Origin: Lachnospiraceae bacterium
GTDB lineage: Bacteria; Bacillota; Clostridia; Lachnospirales; Lachnospiraceae
Length of the DNA: 9,067 bases
Assembly (NCBI GenBank): GCA_017475845.1
Contig: JAFVEU010000132.1
Location: 1-9,067 of the forward strand
Direction of reading: 5' to 3'
Shown here one piece after another: positions 1 through 6,389 of this stretch. Position numbers and translations under genes: made by a program. Numbering within the stretch: position 1 is the stretch's first letter; the number at the start of each line of letters is the position of its first letter. A model generated the notes under the pieces. It was not told the DNA's origin, did not search any database, and saw only the letters and a list, made by a program, of their open reading frames with translations.

Positions 1-182
1 CCCTTTTTAAGCATTTTCTCCATTCTTAGGCATAGTTCCCTTCTCGGACTGACTGCCCCTGCCGGTTTTCTATGCCCTTTTTAAGCATTTTCTCCATTCT
101 TAGGCATATTTCCCTTCTCGGACTGACTGTCCCTGCCGGTTTTCTATGCCCTTTTCAGGCATTTTCCTCGTCCTTAGGCATA
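1..182. repeat. 74-bp tandem repeat, two full copies and one diverged partial copy
   Basis: Copy 1 spans 1-74 and copy 2 spans 75-148; they differ at only two positions (35 and 56 of the unit). A third, partial copy at 149-182 matches the first 34 bases of the unit at about 28 positions and then diverges. Copies abut with no spacer. The period is not a multiple of three, so the array is not a simple in-frame coding repeat. Every copy keeps GGCATA at its right part, preceded by TATGCC at the junction for copies 2 and 3, so a 6-bp inverted repeat with a loop of roughly 26 nt could form. The array lies downstream of the minus-strand GGDEF operon and is cut by the left window edge, so more copies may exist outside. 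Its function is not recognised. Confidence 0.9.
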
Positions 183-204
183 AAGCTGACTTAGGCCCTT
201 TCGC

Positions 205-241
205 AGGGGATTGCGCGGAGCTTTCTCCCCTATTCGCGCAA
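205..241. other. Interlocked inverted repeats over a stop codon
   Basis: Two perfect inverted repeats interleave here. AGGGGA (205-210) pairs with TCCCCT (226-231), and TTGCGCG (211-217) pairs with CGCGCAA (235-241). The order A-B-A'-B' is that of an H-type pseudoknot, or of two mutually exclusive hairpins. The right arms cover the stop codon of the minus-strand GGDEF gene (TAG, 230-232). There is no T tract on the minus strand, so this is not a standard intrinsic terminator. The dyads are directly visible; that an RNA fold forms is inference. Confidence 0.4.
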
Positions 242-1897
242 CTGCTTCACTTTCATGTCATACATGCGCTGGTCGGCAAGGTAGTAGACTGCTTCCGTGC
301 TGTGGCCGTCCACCTCATCACTGCCGGCGAGGCCATATGCGGCCCTCACCGGGAAGCCGAGGCTCTTCTCTGCGTTCTTTTCCATGGAATCGAGCCACTC
401 AAGCCTGCCGAGGAGCTCCTGTCTGCCGGCGTCATTGGAGATCACCAGGAACTCGTCGCCTCCGGGTCTTATGACATAGGCGATATCGGAGAAACAGCGG
501 GTCAGGATGTCCGCAAAGGTGGTGAGGAGCCGGTCTCCCTCCGGGTGGCCCCTTTTGTCATTGATCTCCTTCAGGCCGTTAACGTCAAAGCTGATCATGT
601 GGTAGTCCTTGCCGGACCTGTCCAGCTCCTCCATCTTGTCCTTGCAGAAGGCCCTGTTTAAGAGCCCGGTGAGGCCGTCGGTATAGGCAAGCCTCTTAAG
701 GGTCTTTTCCTCCGCCTTCCTTAAATAGGACTCGTAGAGATCGTAGATATAGGAGCTCATCATCATCATCACCATGATCACGGTGCCGTAAAGAAGGAAG
801 GAGTGCCTTAAGACCGTCACACGGAAATTAAAGAGACGGTTAAGGATGCTCCTCAGGATCTCAAGGGCGACAAAGATAAAGCAAAGCATATGTTCCATAA
901 ACCTAGGATTTTTCAGGATATCCTTCATGGGATAGTCCTTCCACTCCATAAGGCAGACAACAGCCATGCTGATAAAGGCGCAGCACTGGAAGAAAGCAGA
1001 GGTATTGCAGATATGGATCTCCTTTATCAGCGCAAGGATGATGGAGGAAACAATAAGAACGTGGTTGACGCTGAAGACCACCTTCTGCACATAGCTGTCC
1101 GCCTCAGGCTTATCCTTATGGGCCCCGGTGAACACCCTCAAAACCGGAAGGATGCAGAAGATACCAAAGGAATATCGGGCGAAGGTGTTCAGAACATAAT
1201 TCATTGAAAAGAGCTGAATGGTACAGGTCTCACAGAGGTTCCAGCAGCCGATGGTAAAAAAGAGGAGCCCCATCTGATTGATCCTCATCCATTCGTACTT
1301 TCTGAAAGCGATGACTGCTGAAATGATAATGATGATGACTCCCGCCATCACAAGGGAAAGAGACAGGGCCACGGGAAAGATATTATCATTCAGATAGTCG
1401 ATAAGTCCCCAGTTGGCATCATCCAGAAAGACTCCCGTGATATAAGAGAAAGCATTGTTTTCACCGGCTCTTATCACTATGGAGACCAGACGCCCCTGAC
1501 TGTCTTCCGGAAGACGGATAACATGCACGGCACTTCCCACCATATCTCCCATGGCCAAGCGGTCCGAACCGTAGCCGTAGACAGCATAGCCCTTCACGTC
1601 CACGGAAATGGTGGAGAGCTCCAGAGGGAAGACCAGTGCGGTGCTGTCCTTTATACTGAAGGGAAGATAGTTCCTCAGGACGATGAATTCCCCCTTTTTT
1701 GAGCCTCCGGGAAGCCGGAACTTCTCCAGATCCACATCATAATACTCCTGTCCGCGGAATACCACGGTCCAGCCCTTGTTAAAGTCCGTTACCCTGTACC
1801 GGCTGGTACTTTTGATCAGCGCAAAGAAACCTGCGGTCAGGGCAATGACCACAAGCAGTACCATCACATAAAAGATTTTACGGTACCCTTTGTGCAT
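230..1897 (-). CDS. Membrane diguanylate cyclase, extracytoplasmic domain plus 7TM plus GGDEF
   Basis: A 555-residue protein predicted to make cyclic di-GMP from two GTP at the inner face of the membrane. A basic N-terminus leads into TM1 (about 8-28). An extracytoplasmic, probably beta-rich domain follows (about 30-170). About seven hydrophobic segments lie between 173 and 384, and the GGDEF domain runs from about 402 to the end. The domain order resembles the 7TMR-DISM receptor class. Catalytic features are intact: DGLTGLLNR (407-415), metal-binding Asp at about 438 in SFDVNGLKEIND, GHPEGD (450-455), GGDEF (479-483) and ADQRMY (541-546). The RxxD inhibitory I-site is absent, with Ser and Ala where Arg and Asp would lie. 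The start ATG is 1 nt past the upstream gene's TGA, and GAAGGA lies within that gene's end, so translation is probably coupled. It is a paralogue of the upstream GGDEF gene. The ligand is unknown. Confidence 0.93.
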   Translation of the reverse strand: MHKGYRKIFYVMVLLVVIALTAGFFALIKSTSRYRVTDFNKGWTVVFRGQEYYDVDLEKFRLPGGSKKGEFIVLRNYLPFSIKDSTALVFPLELSTISVDVKGYAVYGYGSDRLAMGDMVGSAVHVIRLPEDSQGRLVSIVIRAGENNAFSYITGVFLDDANWGLIDYLNDNIFPVALSLSLVMAGVIIIIISAVIAFRKYEWMRINQMGLLFFTIGCWNLCETCTIQLFSMNYVLNTFARYSFGIFCILPVLRVFTGAHKDKPEADSYVQKVVFSVNHVLIVSSIILALIKEIHICNTSAFFQCCAFISMAVVCLMEWKDYPMKDILKNPRFMEHMLCFIFVALEILRSILNRLFNFRVTVLRHSFLLYGTVIMVMMMMSSYIYDLYESYLRKAEEKTLKRLAYTDGLTGLLNRAFCKDKMEELDRSGKDYHMISFDVNGLKEINDKRGHPEGDRLLTTFADILTRCFSDIAYVIRPGGDEFLVISNDAGRQELLGRLEWLDSMEKNAEKSLGFPVRAAYGLAGSDEVDGHSTEAVYYLADQRMYDMKVKQLRE

Positions 1898-1898
1898 A

Positions 1899-3596
1899 TC
1901 AGTTTCTTTCCTTCTTCTGGCCCTTCTTCATCTCATACATCCTTTTGTCCGCAAGCCTGTAAACATCTTCCGGATCCTTAAAGCCCGATTCCCTGCTGCC
2001 GGCAATACCATAGGACGCGTCGATGGAGAAACTGATGCCGTTCTCTCTCTGTATGATCTTTTCAAGCTTCTTTATAAGACCTGCTTTCCGGTAAAGCTCA
2101 TCCTCACTCATTTCCGTTGAAATATAGAGGAATTCATCTCCCCCGACCCTGTAGAGATCGTTGTTTCCTCCCAGGGCTTTGGTGGCGGTCTCCGCGAAGA
2201 TACGGATGTATTCATCTCCCGTCAGATGGCCGTAATTATCATTAACGACCTTAAGACCGTTTAAGTCCATGTTAAGGATAACGAAATCCTTTCCGGAAGC
2301 CCTGAGTTCCCGGAAACGTCTGGAACACATACCCCTGTTCATAAGGCCGGTCATCTGATCCCTGCAGGCCAGCTTCTGCAGCCTTTCCCTTTCCGTATCC
2401 CTTAAGCGCATGTCATAGATCTCCATAAGGAAGCCTATGGTCATGACCACATCCAGAGTCAGCATGGCAAAGGGAGAAACGATGTTGTTGATCTTCGAGC
2501 TTATCTTAAAGACCGTGTTGATCACATAGTAAACGGATATCTCAAGCACACAGATACCGGCCACAAAGTAGAGTCCTATCTGGAAGAGACGTTCTCCCGC
2601 CTTCATCCTCCTCCACTTGGAGCTGCCCGCAAAGATAAGGCACATGGCATAGGGGATCAGCAGGATATGGAAGACTCCGACGATCTTTGTAACTTCCATG
2701 ATGCCGCTTACCTGAAGGAAGATCGAGGCGAAGAAATAAAGCGCCGCAAGAGCCATGACCGCCTTTATCAGATTTCTGGCCCTGGGAGAAGCGGAACGCC
2801 TGAAATGCAGGCTTAAAAAGAGCATGGGGATCGGGAGCATATACATGGACACATACTCCAGAACGGTATTTAAGGTCACATCCCCGGAAAAGAGCTGCAG
2901 AGCCTTAATGGTGGAAAGGCTCCAGATCCCCGCACCGCAGGAGAATAATCCTATGACAGCCAGAGGGTAGAACCTCTTATCCATGTATATGGAACGAACG
3001 GAGAGAATGATGATGGCCAGACCCCCCATGAACATGAACAATCCTGAAAAGATCCCGAACATCCTTTCCATGGCAAACATGGAAATAGCCCCGTCCGCTG
3101 TTGTAAGCACAATCTCCGGAGCAGCGGTCAGAGCGTCGTCTTCTGAAGTCATAAGCTCGATCTTCAGCATCTTCCCGTAATAGCTGGTGGGGAGAAGGAT
3201 AAAATGGTAGCCGCTTCCCACCATCCTGTGCTTGGACACATTCACAAAGCCGTAGCTGTAGATCTGATGGTCATCCACCATGACCTTTACCGCGGACAGT
3301 CTGGAATAAATGCGAAGTGTAAGGGGTTTGTGGGTATCCATATTGAGGGGATGGGACAGAAATATGGCTTCCCGGCTCTTTACGCCATTAAAGGCCCCGG
3401 TCATATCCTCCAGAGAGATATTCTCATAGGTCTTACCGCCTCTTTTAAGCTCCCAGCCGTTGGGAAGCTCATAGTAGGCTCCGCTCCCTCCGCGGAATTT
3501 CAGTCCCGCAAAAAAAAGAACCACAAGAAGAACGGCTGCAAAAAAACAGCCGATGAGATTTCTCGTGTTTTTATCCTTAAATAAGCCAGATATCAT
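1899..3596 (-). CDS. Membrane diguanylate cyclase paralogue, extracytoplasmic domain plus 7TM plus GGDEF
   Basis: A 565-residue protein with the same layout as its downstream neighbour. TM1 is at about 13-32, an extracytoplasmic domain at about 35-170, about seven hydrophobic segments at about 175-395, and the GGDEF domain from about 405. Catalytic motifs are complete: DQMTGLMNR (413-421), Asp444 in MDLNGLKVVND, GHLTGD (456-461), GGDEF (485-489) and ADKRMYEMK (549-557). The canonical RxxD I-site is missing; Gly and Asn occupy those positions. The extracytoplasmic domains of the two proteins also align (for example IYSYG here against AVYGYG there), so this is a tandem gene duplication rather than two unrelated cyclases. 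The ATG lies 5 nt after the TAG of the PAP2-like gene, with a weak AGGA nearby. The N-terminal domain probably senses an external or envelope signal; no ligand can be assigned. Confidence 0.93.
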   Translation of the reverse strand: MISGLFKDKNTRNLIGCFFAAVLLVVLFFAGLKFRGGSGAYYELPNGWELKRGGKTYENISLEDMTGAFNGVKSREAIFLSHPLNMDTHKPLTLRIYSRLSAVKVMVDDHQIYSYGFVNVSKHRMVGSGYHFILLPTSYYGKMLKIELMTSEDDALTAAPEIVLTTADGAISMFAMERMFGIFSGLFMFMGGLAIIILSVRSIYMDKRFYPLAVIGLFSCGAGIWSLSTIKALQLFSGDVTLNTVLEYVSMYMLPIPMLFLSLHFRRSASPRARNLIKAVMALAALYFFASIFLQVSGIMEVTKIVGVFHILLIPYAMCLIFAGSSKWRRMKAGERLFQIGLYFVAGICVLEISVYYVINTVFKISSKINNIVSPFAMLTLDVVMTIGFLMEIYDMRLRDTERERLQKLACRDQMTGLMNRGMCSRRFRELRASGKDFVILNMDLNGLKVVNDNYGHLTGDEYIRIFAETATKALGGNNDLYRVGGDEFLYISTEMSEDELYRKAGLIKKLEKIIQRENGISFSIDASYGIAGSRESGFKDPEDVYRLADKRMYEMKKGQKKERN

Positions 3597-3601
3597 AGAT
3601 C

Positions 3602-4063
3602 CTATGCAACATGATCGTAGCAGACGGCCACCACTACCCCGAGAACGCCTCCCGCCACAACCTGCATGGGAGTGTGACCCACAAGTTCCTTAAGCTTCAC
3701 ATCCATGCTCAGGCTTTCTTCACTCAGGCGGTCCAGCAGTTCAAACATCTCGTTGATGACCTGGGCCTGCTTTCCGGTTTCCAGCCTGACTCCCATGGCG
3801 TCATGCATGACTACGATAGCAAGGATAGCCGCTATGGCAAAGTAGGGAGAATCAAAACCGCACTGCAGCCCCGTCATCACTGCAACACTGGTAACCGTGG
3901 CAGAATGGCAGCTGGGCATGCCTCCGTCTCCCGTAAGCCGCGTCAGATCAAGCTTCCTTGTGATAATGGCAAAGAGTACCGTCTTTAAGACCTGGGCCAC
4001 AGCCCAGCCGATGATCCCCGTGATAAGTATTCTATTCCCCAGTATTTCTTCGATTACAGACAT
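3602..4063 (-). CDS. Divergent PAP2 family membrane protein (YuiD/DUF212 type)
   Basis: A 153-residue protein matching the small divergent PAP2 (acid phosphatase/vanadium haloperoxidase-related) family that includes Bacillus YuiD. Visible family motifs are GGMPSCHSA (47-55), DAMGVR (88-93) followed by GKQAQVIN, and KELVGHTPMQVVAGG (125-139). Hydrophobic stretches at about 12-35, 52-66, 73-88 and 133-149 suggest a polytopic membrane protein. The PSxHS and GHTP motifs recall the phosphatase motifs of lipid phosphatases, but enzymatic activity in this subfamily is not established, so the substrate is left open. Length is normal for the family. The start has AGGA 7 nt upstream. It is the first gene of an operon with the two GGDEF genes. 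Confidence 0.88.
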   Translation of the reverse strand: MSVIEEILGNRILITGIIGWAVAQVLKTVLFAIITRKLDLTRLTGDGGMPSCHSATVTSVAVMTGLQCGFDSPYFAIAAILAIVVMHDAMGVRLETGKQAQVINEMFELLDRLSEESLSMDVKLKELVGHTPMQVVAGGVLGVVVAVCYDHVA

Positions 4064-4069
4064 ACAAGA

Positions 4070-4098
4070 ATCCTACAAAAAAACTTGACCGGTGTCAA
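4070..4098 (-). promoter_or_regulatory. Candidate promoter of the PAP2-GGDEF operon, alternatively a weak terminator
   Basis: On the minus strand TTGACA (4098-4093), a perfect -35 match, is followed 17 bp later by TAGGAT (4075-4070), a 4/6 -10 match. If used, transcription would start at about the ATG at 4063, giving a leaderless or nearly leaderless mRNA. The same -10 contains the AGGA that would serve as ribosome binding site. The -35 sits in a dyad, TTGAC-ACCG-GTCAA, followed on the minus strand by G and seven T residues, so the segment can equally be read as a short-stemmed intrinsic terminator. The sequence alone does not decide. Confidence 0.35.
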
Positions 4099-4116
4099 TT
4101 GCGGAAGGCCCGCTCC

Positions 4117-4130
4117 GGGACAAAAGTCCC
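4117..4130. other. Small GGGAC/GTCCC hairpin
   Basis: A perfect 5-bp inverted repeat, GGGAC (4117-4121) and GTCCC (4126-4130), with a 4-nt AAAA loop (TTTT on the minus strand). It lies in the 120-bp spacer between dhaM and the PAP2-like gene, between the terminator-like hairpin and the promoter-like segment. No T tract follows on either strand. It may be part of the dha operon 3' structure or may be chance. Confidence 0.3.
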
Positions 4131-4141
4131 TCAATCTGAAA

Positions 4142-4165
4142 GAGAGCCGCATCTCTGCGGCTCCC
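4142..4165 (-). terminator. Probable terminator of the dhaKLM operon
   Basis: A 10-bp stem including one G-U pair, read on the minus strand: GGGAGCCGCA, a GAGA tetraloop, then TGCGGCTCTC. It begins 18 nt past the dhaM stop codon. The stem is GC-rich and the loop is of GNRA type. The following bases on the minus strand are TTTCAG, so the U tract is short and termination may be incomplete. This is the strongest hairpin in the spacer. Confidence 0.55.
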
Positions 4166-4183
4166 GTTATATCAGGATCCTTA

Positions 4184-4564
4184 TCAGAACTTGGATTCTC
4201 CGGCGGCATCTATCGCTGCCTGCTTCACTTCCTCAAGAGAGGAACCGCTTTCGGATTCGGCGGCTGCAGCGGCAGCTCCCTCCACCATGGGGCAGTCGAT
4301 CATCTCAACCTTTTTGCCCTCCATGTTCTCAATGACCATTTCCGTGGTCATGCAGGAAGAGCCCATATCCATGATCACCACTACGCCGTCATCACTGTAG
4401 ACGGAATTGATGGCAGCCTCGATCCTCTCGTAGCTGGTACCGAAGCCTCCGTCCTCCAGTCCTCCGGCGGCCACCATGGGACACTCCCCGGATATCAGCC
4501 TGGCGAGCTCAACTACGCCTTCGGCAAGCTTTTTACTGTGGGATACGATCACTATACCGACCAT
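4184..4564 (-). CDS. dhaM: DhaM, phosphotransfer subunit of PTS-dependent dihydroxyacetone kinase
   Basis: A 126-residue EIIA-mannose-like protein that relays phosphate from the general PTS protein HPr to the ADP bound on DhaL, in the cytoplasm. His9 in VIVSHSKKLAEG is the expected phosphorylated residue. Other family features are FGTSYERI (41-48) and the strand VVVIMDMGSSCMTTE (61-75). The protein stops after this one domain, followed by an Ala/Glu/Ser-rich linker and a short helix. It lacks the HPr- and enzyme I-like domains fused in E. coli DhaM, which is the usual Gram-positive form and requires HPr and EI encoded elsewhere. An excellent AAGGAGG lies 7 nt before the ATG. It is the last gene of the dha operon, 56 bp after dhaL. 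Confidence 0.93.
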   Translation of the reverse strand: MVGIVIVSHSKKLAEGVVELARLISGECPMVAAGGLEDGGFGTSYERIEAAINSVYSDDGVVVIMDMGSSCMTTEMVIENMEGKKVEMIDCPMVEGAAAAAAESESGSSLEEVKQAAIDAAGESKF

Positions 4565-4586
4565 GTTTATGCCTCCTTCTTTTGGA

Positions 4587-4599
4587 TAGCCACGCTATT
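4587..4599. other. Small hairpin before the dhaM ribosome binding site
   Basis: A perfect 5-bp inverted repeat, ATAGC and GCTAT, with a 3-nt loop. It lies in the 56-bp gap between dhaL and dhaM and ends a few bases upstream of the AAGGAGG of dhaM. It might influence dhaM translation, but an element this short can occur by chance. Confidence 0.3.
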
Positions 4600-4620
4600 T
4601 GCAATACCTCCGAGAGCCTG

Positions 4621-5247
4621 TCAGTCATACAGGGCAGCTATGGATTCCAGGAGCAGTGTAAAGGAAGTTGCTCCGGGGTCCTGATGTCCGATGGAACGCT
4701 CACCTACATAGCTGGCGCGGCCCTTTGTTGCGATGATGGTCTTGGTGTATTCCACCCCGGCCTTGGCGGCCTCAACGCCGTCAGCCAGAAACTCTGCCGG
4801 TGTCTTTCCGGCATCCACACCCTTCCTGATAGCTTCAACAGCGGGGATCATGGCATCCAGCATGGTCTTCTCGCCCTTCTCGGCCTTGCCCCTTAGCTGC
4901 ACGCCGCCTACAGCAGCGTCCATGATGTCTAAGAAGTCATCGGCATCTATCTCGTTCTTTCCGGCCACAGCAGCACCGGCCTTCATGAAAGCGGTACCGT
5001 AAAGAGGTCCCGAAGAGCCTCCCACCGTGGAAACCAGATCCATGCCTGTCTTTTTAAGGATGGCTCCTATGTCGCTGTTCTCAACTCCGGGCAGATCCTC
5101 CACCACCTTCTGGAAACCCCTGTCCATATTTATACCGTGGTCATTATCGCCGATGGGTGCATCCAGATCCGTAAGGAACTGGGCATTCTCATGGATGATC
5201 TCAGCCATGACCTTAATGATCTCAACTACTTTTTTGTTATCAGTCAT
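4621..5247 (-). CDS. dhaL: DhaL, ADP-binding subunit of dihydroxyacetone kinase
   Basis: A 208-residue all-helical nucleotide-binding subunit. It carries tightly bound ADP, is rephosphorylated by DhaM, and passes phosphate to dihydroxyacetone held by DhaK. The Mg-ADP aspartates are visible as Asp29, Asp34 and Asp36 in LDAPIGDNDHGINM. Further family motifs are GGSSGPLYG (76-84), KGEKTMLDA (124-132) and GERSIGHQDPGA (182-193). I place the start at the ATG at 5247 because AGAGGG lies 9 nt upstream and the resulting length fits the family. The frame stays open 24 nt further to a TTG at 5271, but that TTG lacks a good ribosome binding site. It is the second gene of the operon, separated from dhaK by 80 bp holding a strong hairpin. 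Confidence 0.95.
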   Translation of the reverse strand: MTDNKKVVEIIKVMAEIIHENAQFLTDLDAPIGDNDHGINMDRGFQKVVEDLPGVENSDIGAILKKTGMDLVSTVGGSSGPLYGTAFMKAGAAVAGKNEIDADDFLDIMDAAVGGVQLRGKAEKGEKTMLDAMIPAVEAIRKGVDAGKTPAEFLADGVEAAKAGVEYTKTIIATKGRASYVGERSIGHQDPGATSFTLLLESIAALYD

Positions 5248-5256
5248 TTTTTCAAT

Positions 5257-5262
5257 CCCTCT
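5257..5262 (-). promoter_or_regulatory. dhaL ribosome binding site that decides the start
   Basis: AGAGGG on the minus strand, 9 nt upstream of the ATG at 5247. It lies inside the possible TTG-initiated extension and favours the ATG start. Confidence 0.65.
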
Positions 5263-5289
5263 GAAAATCAACAGTGTCTGTTATGGAGA

Positions 5290-5318
5290 GCCGCGCCGGC
5301 CAATGTTTCCGGCGCGGC
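5290..5318 (-). other. GC-only intercistronic hairpin between dhaK and dhaL
   Basis: A perfect 10-bp inverted repeat, GCCGCGCCGG (5290-5299) and CCGGCGCGGC (5309-5318), with a 9-nt loop. On the minus strand it starts 9 nt after the dhaK stop and is followed by TCTCCATAAC, with no U tract. It therefore does not look like a full intrinsic terminator. A stable stem here could protect the 3' end of a dhaK segment from decay or cause partial attenuation, changing subunit ratios. The hairpin is certain at sequence level; the role is inference. Confidence 0.7.
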
Positions 5319-5327
5319 CTTCGTGCA

Positions 5328-6320
5328 TTAAAGTACCTTAAAAGCAGGGGTATCTGCCGTAGCGTCCAGAAGTCCCTTAAGCTCGTCATCCAGCTTCAGA
5401 AGCGAGATGGAGAAGCCTTCCATTTCAAGACTTGTCATATACTCGCCAACCAAGGTCTTATAAACCTTGATATTCTTTGACTTCAGCACATCACTTACAT
5501 GATTGTTAACGATAAGAAGCTCCATAAGAGGAGTTGCGCCGCAGCCGTTGATCATAACCGCAACTTCGCTTCCTGCATAGTCGATATCCGCAAGGATCTT
5601 GTCAAGGAGCTGGTCAACGATCTGGTCAGCCTTCTGCATCTTTTCCTTGTGTGTTCCGGGCTCGCCGTGGATACCGATACCGATCTCCATCTCGTCCTCG
5701 GCGATCTCAAAGCCGGGCTTTCCTGCTGCGGGAACGGTGCAGGGGGTGATAGCCATACTCATGGAACGTACATTGGCGATAACCTTCTCCGCAACAGCCT
5801 TAACTTCCTCGAGGCTTGCGCCGGTCTCAGCCTTGGCGCCTGCGATCTTATGTACGAATACCGTACCTGCGATACCTCTGCGGCCTACGGTATAAAGTGA
5901 TCCGTCAACTGCAACGTCATCATTAACAACAACCTCGTCCACCTTTATGCCTTCATCCCTGGCCATATCAGCAGCCATTTCAAAGTTCATGACATCTCCG
6001 GTGTAATTCTTTACGACCATAAGAACACCCTGGTCGGTAGCGATCTCTTTGATCCCCGCAAATACCTGGTCGGGAGTAGGTGAGGTAAATACTGCGCCTG
6101 CAACTGCAGCATCCAGCATGCCCTTTCCTACATAGCCTGCGTGTGCGGGTTCATGTCCGCTTCCGCCGCCGCTTATAAGAGCAACCTTGCCGGTCTTCTT
6201 GTCGGAACGAACAACAACAGTGGTGCCGTCTATCCTTCTTACATATTCGGGATAAGCCTTCACCAGACCATCGACCATCTGATCCTCAACCTGGCTTGTT
6301 TCGTTAATGATCTTCTTCAT
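5328..6320 (-). CDS. dhaK: DhaK, dihydroxyacetone-binding subunit of dihydroxyacetone kinase
   Basis: A 330-residue subunit that binds dihydroxyacetone covalently and presents it to DhaL for phosphorylation to dihydroxyacetone phosphate. The key residues fall at the same numbers as in E. coli DhaK: His56 in GGGSGHEPAH, Asp109 in KNYTGDVMNF, and His218, the hemiaminal-forming histidine, in IGIGIHGEPG. With GGSGHEP and GRRGIAGTVFVHK also present and normal length, this should be an active substrate subunit rather than a DhaQ-like regulator. AAAGGAGG precedes the ATG with a rather long 11-nt spacer. It is the first gene of the dhaKLM operon and is divergent from the acyl-CoA synthetase gene. No glycerol dehydrogenase or dha regulator gene lies inside the window. 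Confidence 0.96.
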   Translation of the reverse strand: MKKIINETSQVEDQMVDGLVKAYPEYVRRIDGTTVVVRSDKKTGKVALISGGGSGHEPAHAGYVGKGMLDAAVAGAVFTSPTPDQVFAGIKEIATDQGVLMVVKNYTGDVMNFEMAADMARDEGIKVDEVVVNDDVAVDGSLYTVGRRGIAGTVFVHKIAGAKAETGASLEEVKAVAEKVIANVRSMSMAITPCTVPAAGKPGFEIAEDEMEIGIGIHGEPGTHKEKMQKADQIVDQLLDKILADIDYAGSEVAVMINGCGATPLMELLIVNNHVSDVLKSKNIKVYKTLVGEYMTSLEMEGFSISLLKLDDELKGLLDATADTPAFKVL

Positions 6321-6375
6321 GCTGAATAATTCCTCCTTTGACTAAATTGAACACAAAAACAAAAGACTATGTCAT

Positions 6376-6389
6376 TATTTATGTAAATA
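6376..6389. promoter_or_regulatory. AT-rich palindrome in the dhaK leader
   Basis: A perfect inverted repeat, TATTTA-TG-TAAATA, in the region upstream of dhaK. It overlaps the left arm of the larger palindrome at 6386-6423. It could be a transcription factor half of a composite operator. AT-rich dyads of this size are common by chance in such intergenic DNA. Confidence 0.3.

Noticed and set aside
1..182. Possible CRISPR array
   Set aside because: The copies abut directly with no unique spacers, the unit is 74 bp, and no cas gene is present in the window.
146..661. 171-codon plus-strand frame opposite the GGDEF gene
   Set aside because: It is antisense to a clear GGDEF domain, starts inside the tandem repeat, has no ribosome binding site and resembles no known protein.
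3611..3988. Plus-strand frame opposite the PAP2-like gene
   Set aside because: The minus strand carries recognisable family motifs and this frame does not.
4085..4684. 199-codon plus-strand frame across dhaM and the end of dhaL
   Set aside because: It is antisense to well-supported genes and is a by-product of their codon composition.
5248..5271. TTG-initiated extension of DhaL by eight residues
   Set aside because: The AGAGGG that serves the ATG at 5247 lies inside the extension, and the shorter protein has the usual family length.
5290..5318. Intrinsic terminator between dhaK and dhaL
   Set aside because: The stem is strong but no run of U follows on the minus strand, so full termination is unlikely; it is kept as a structural element.
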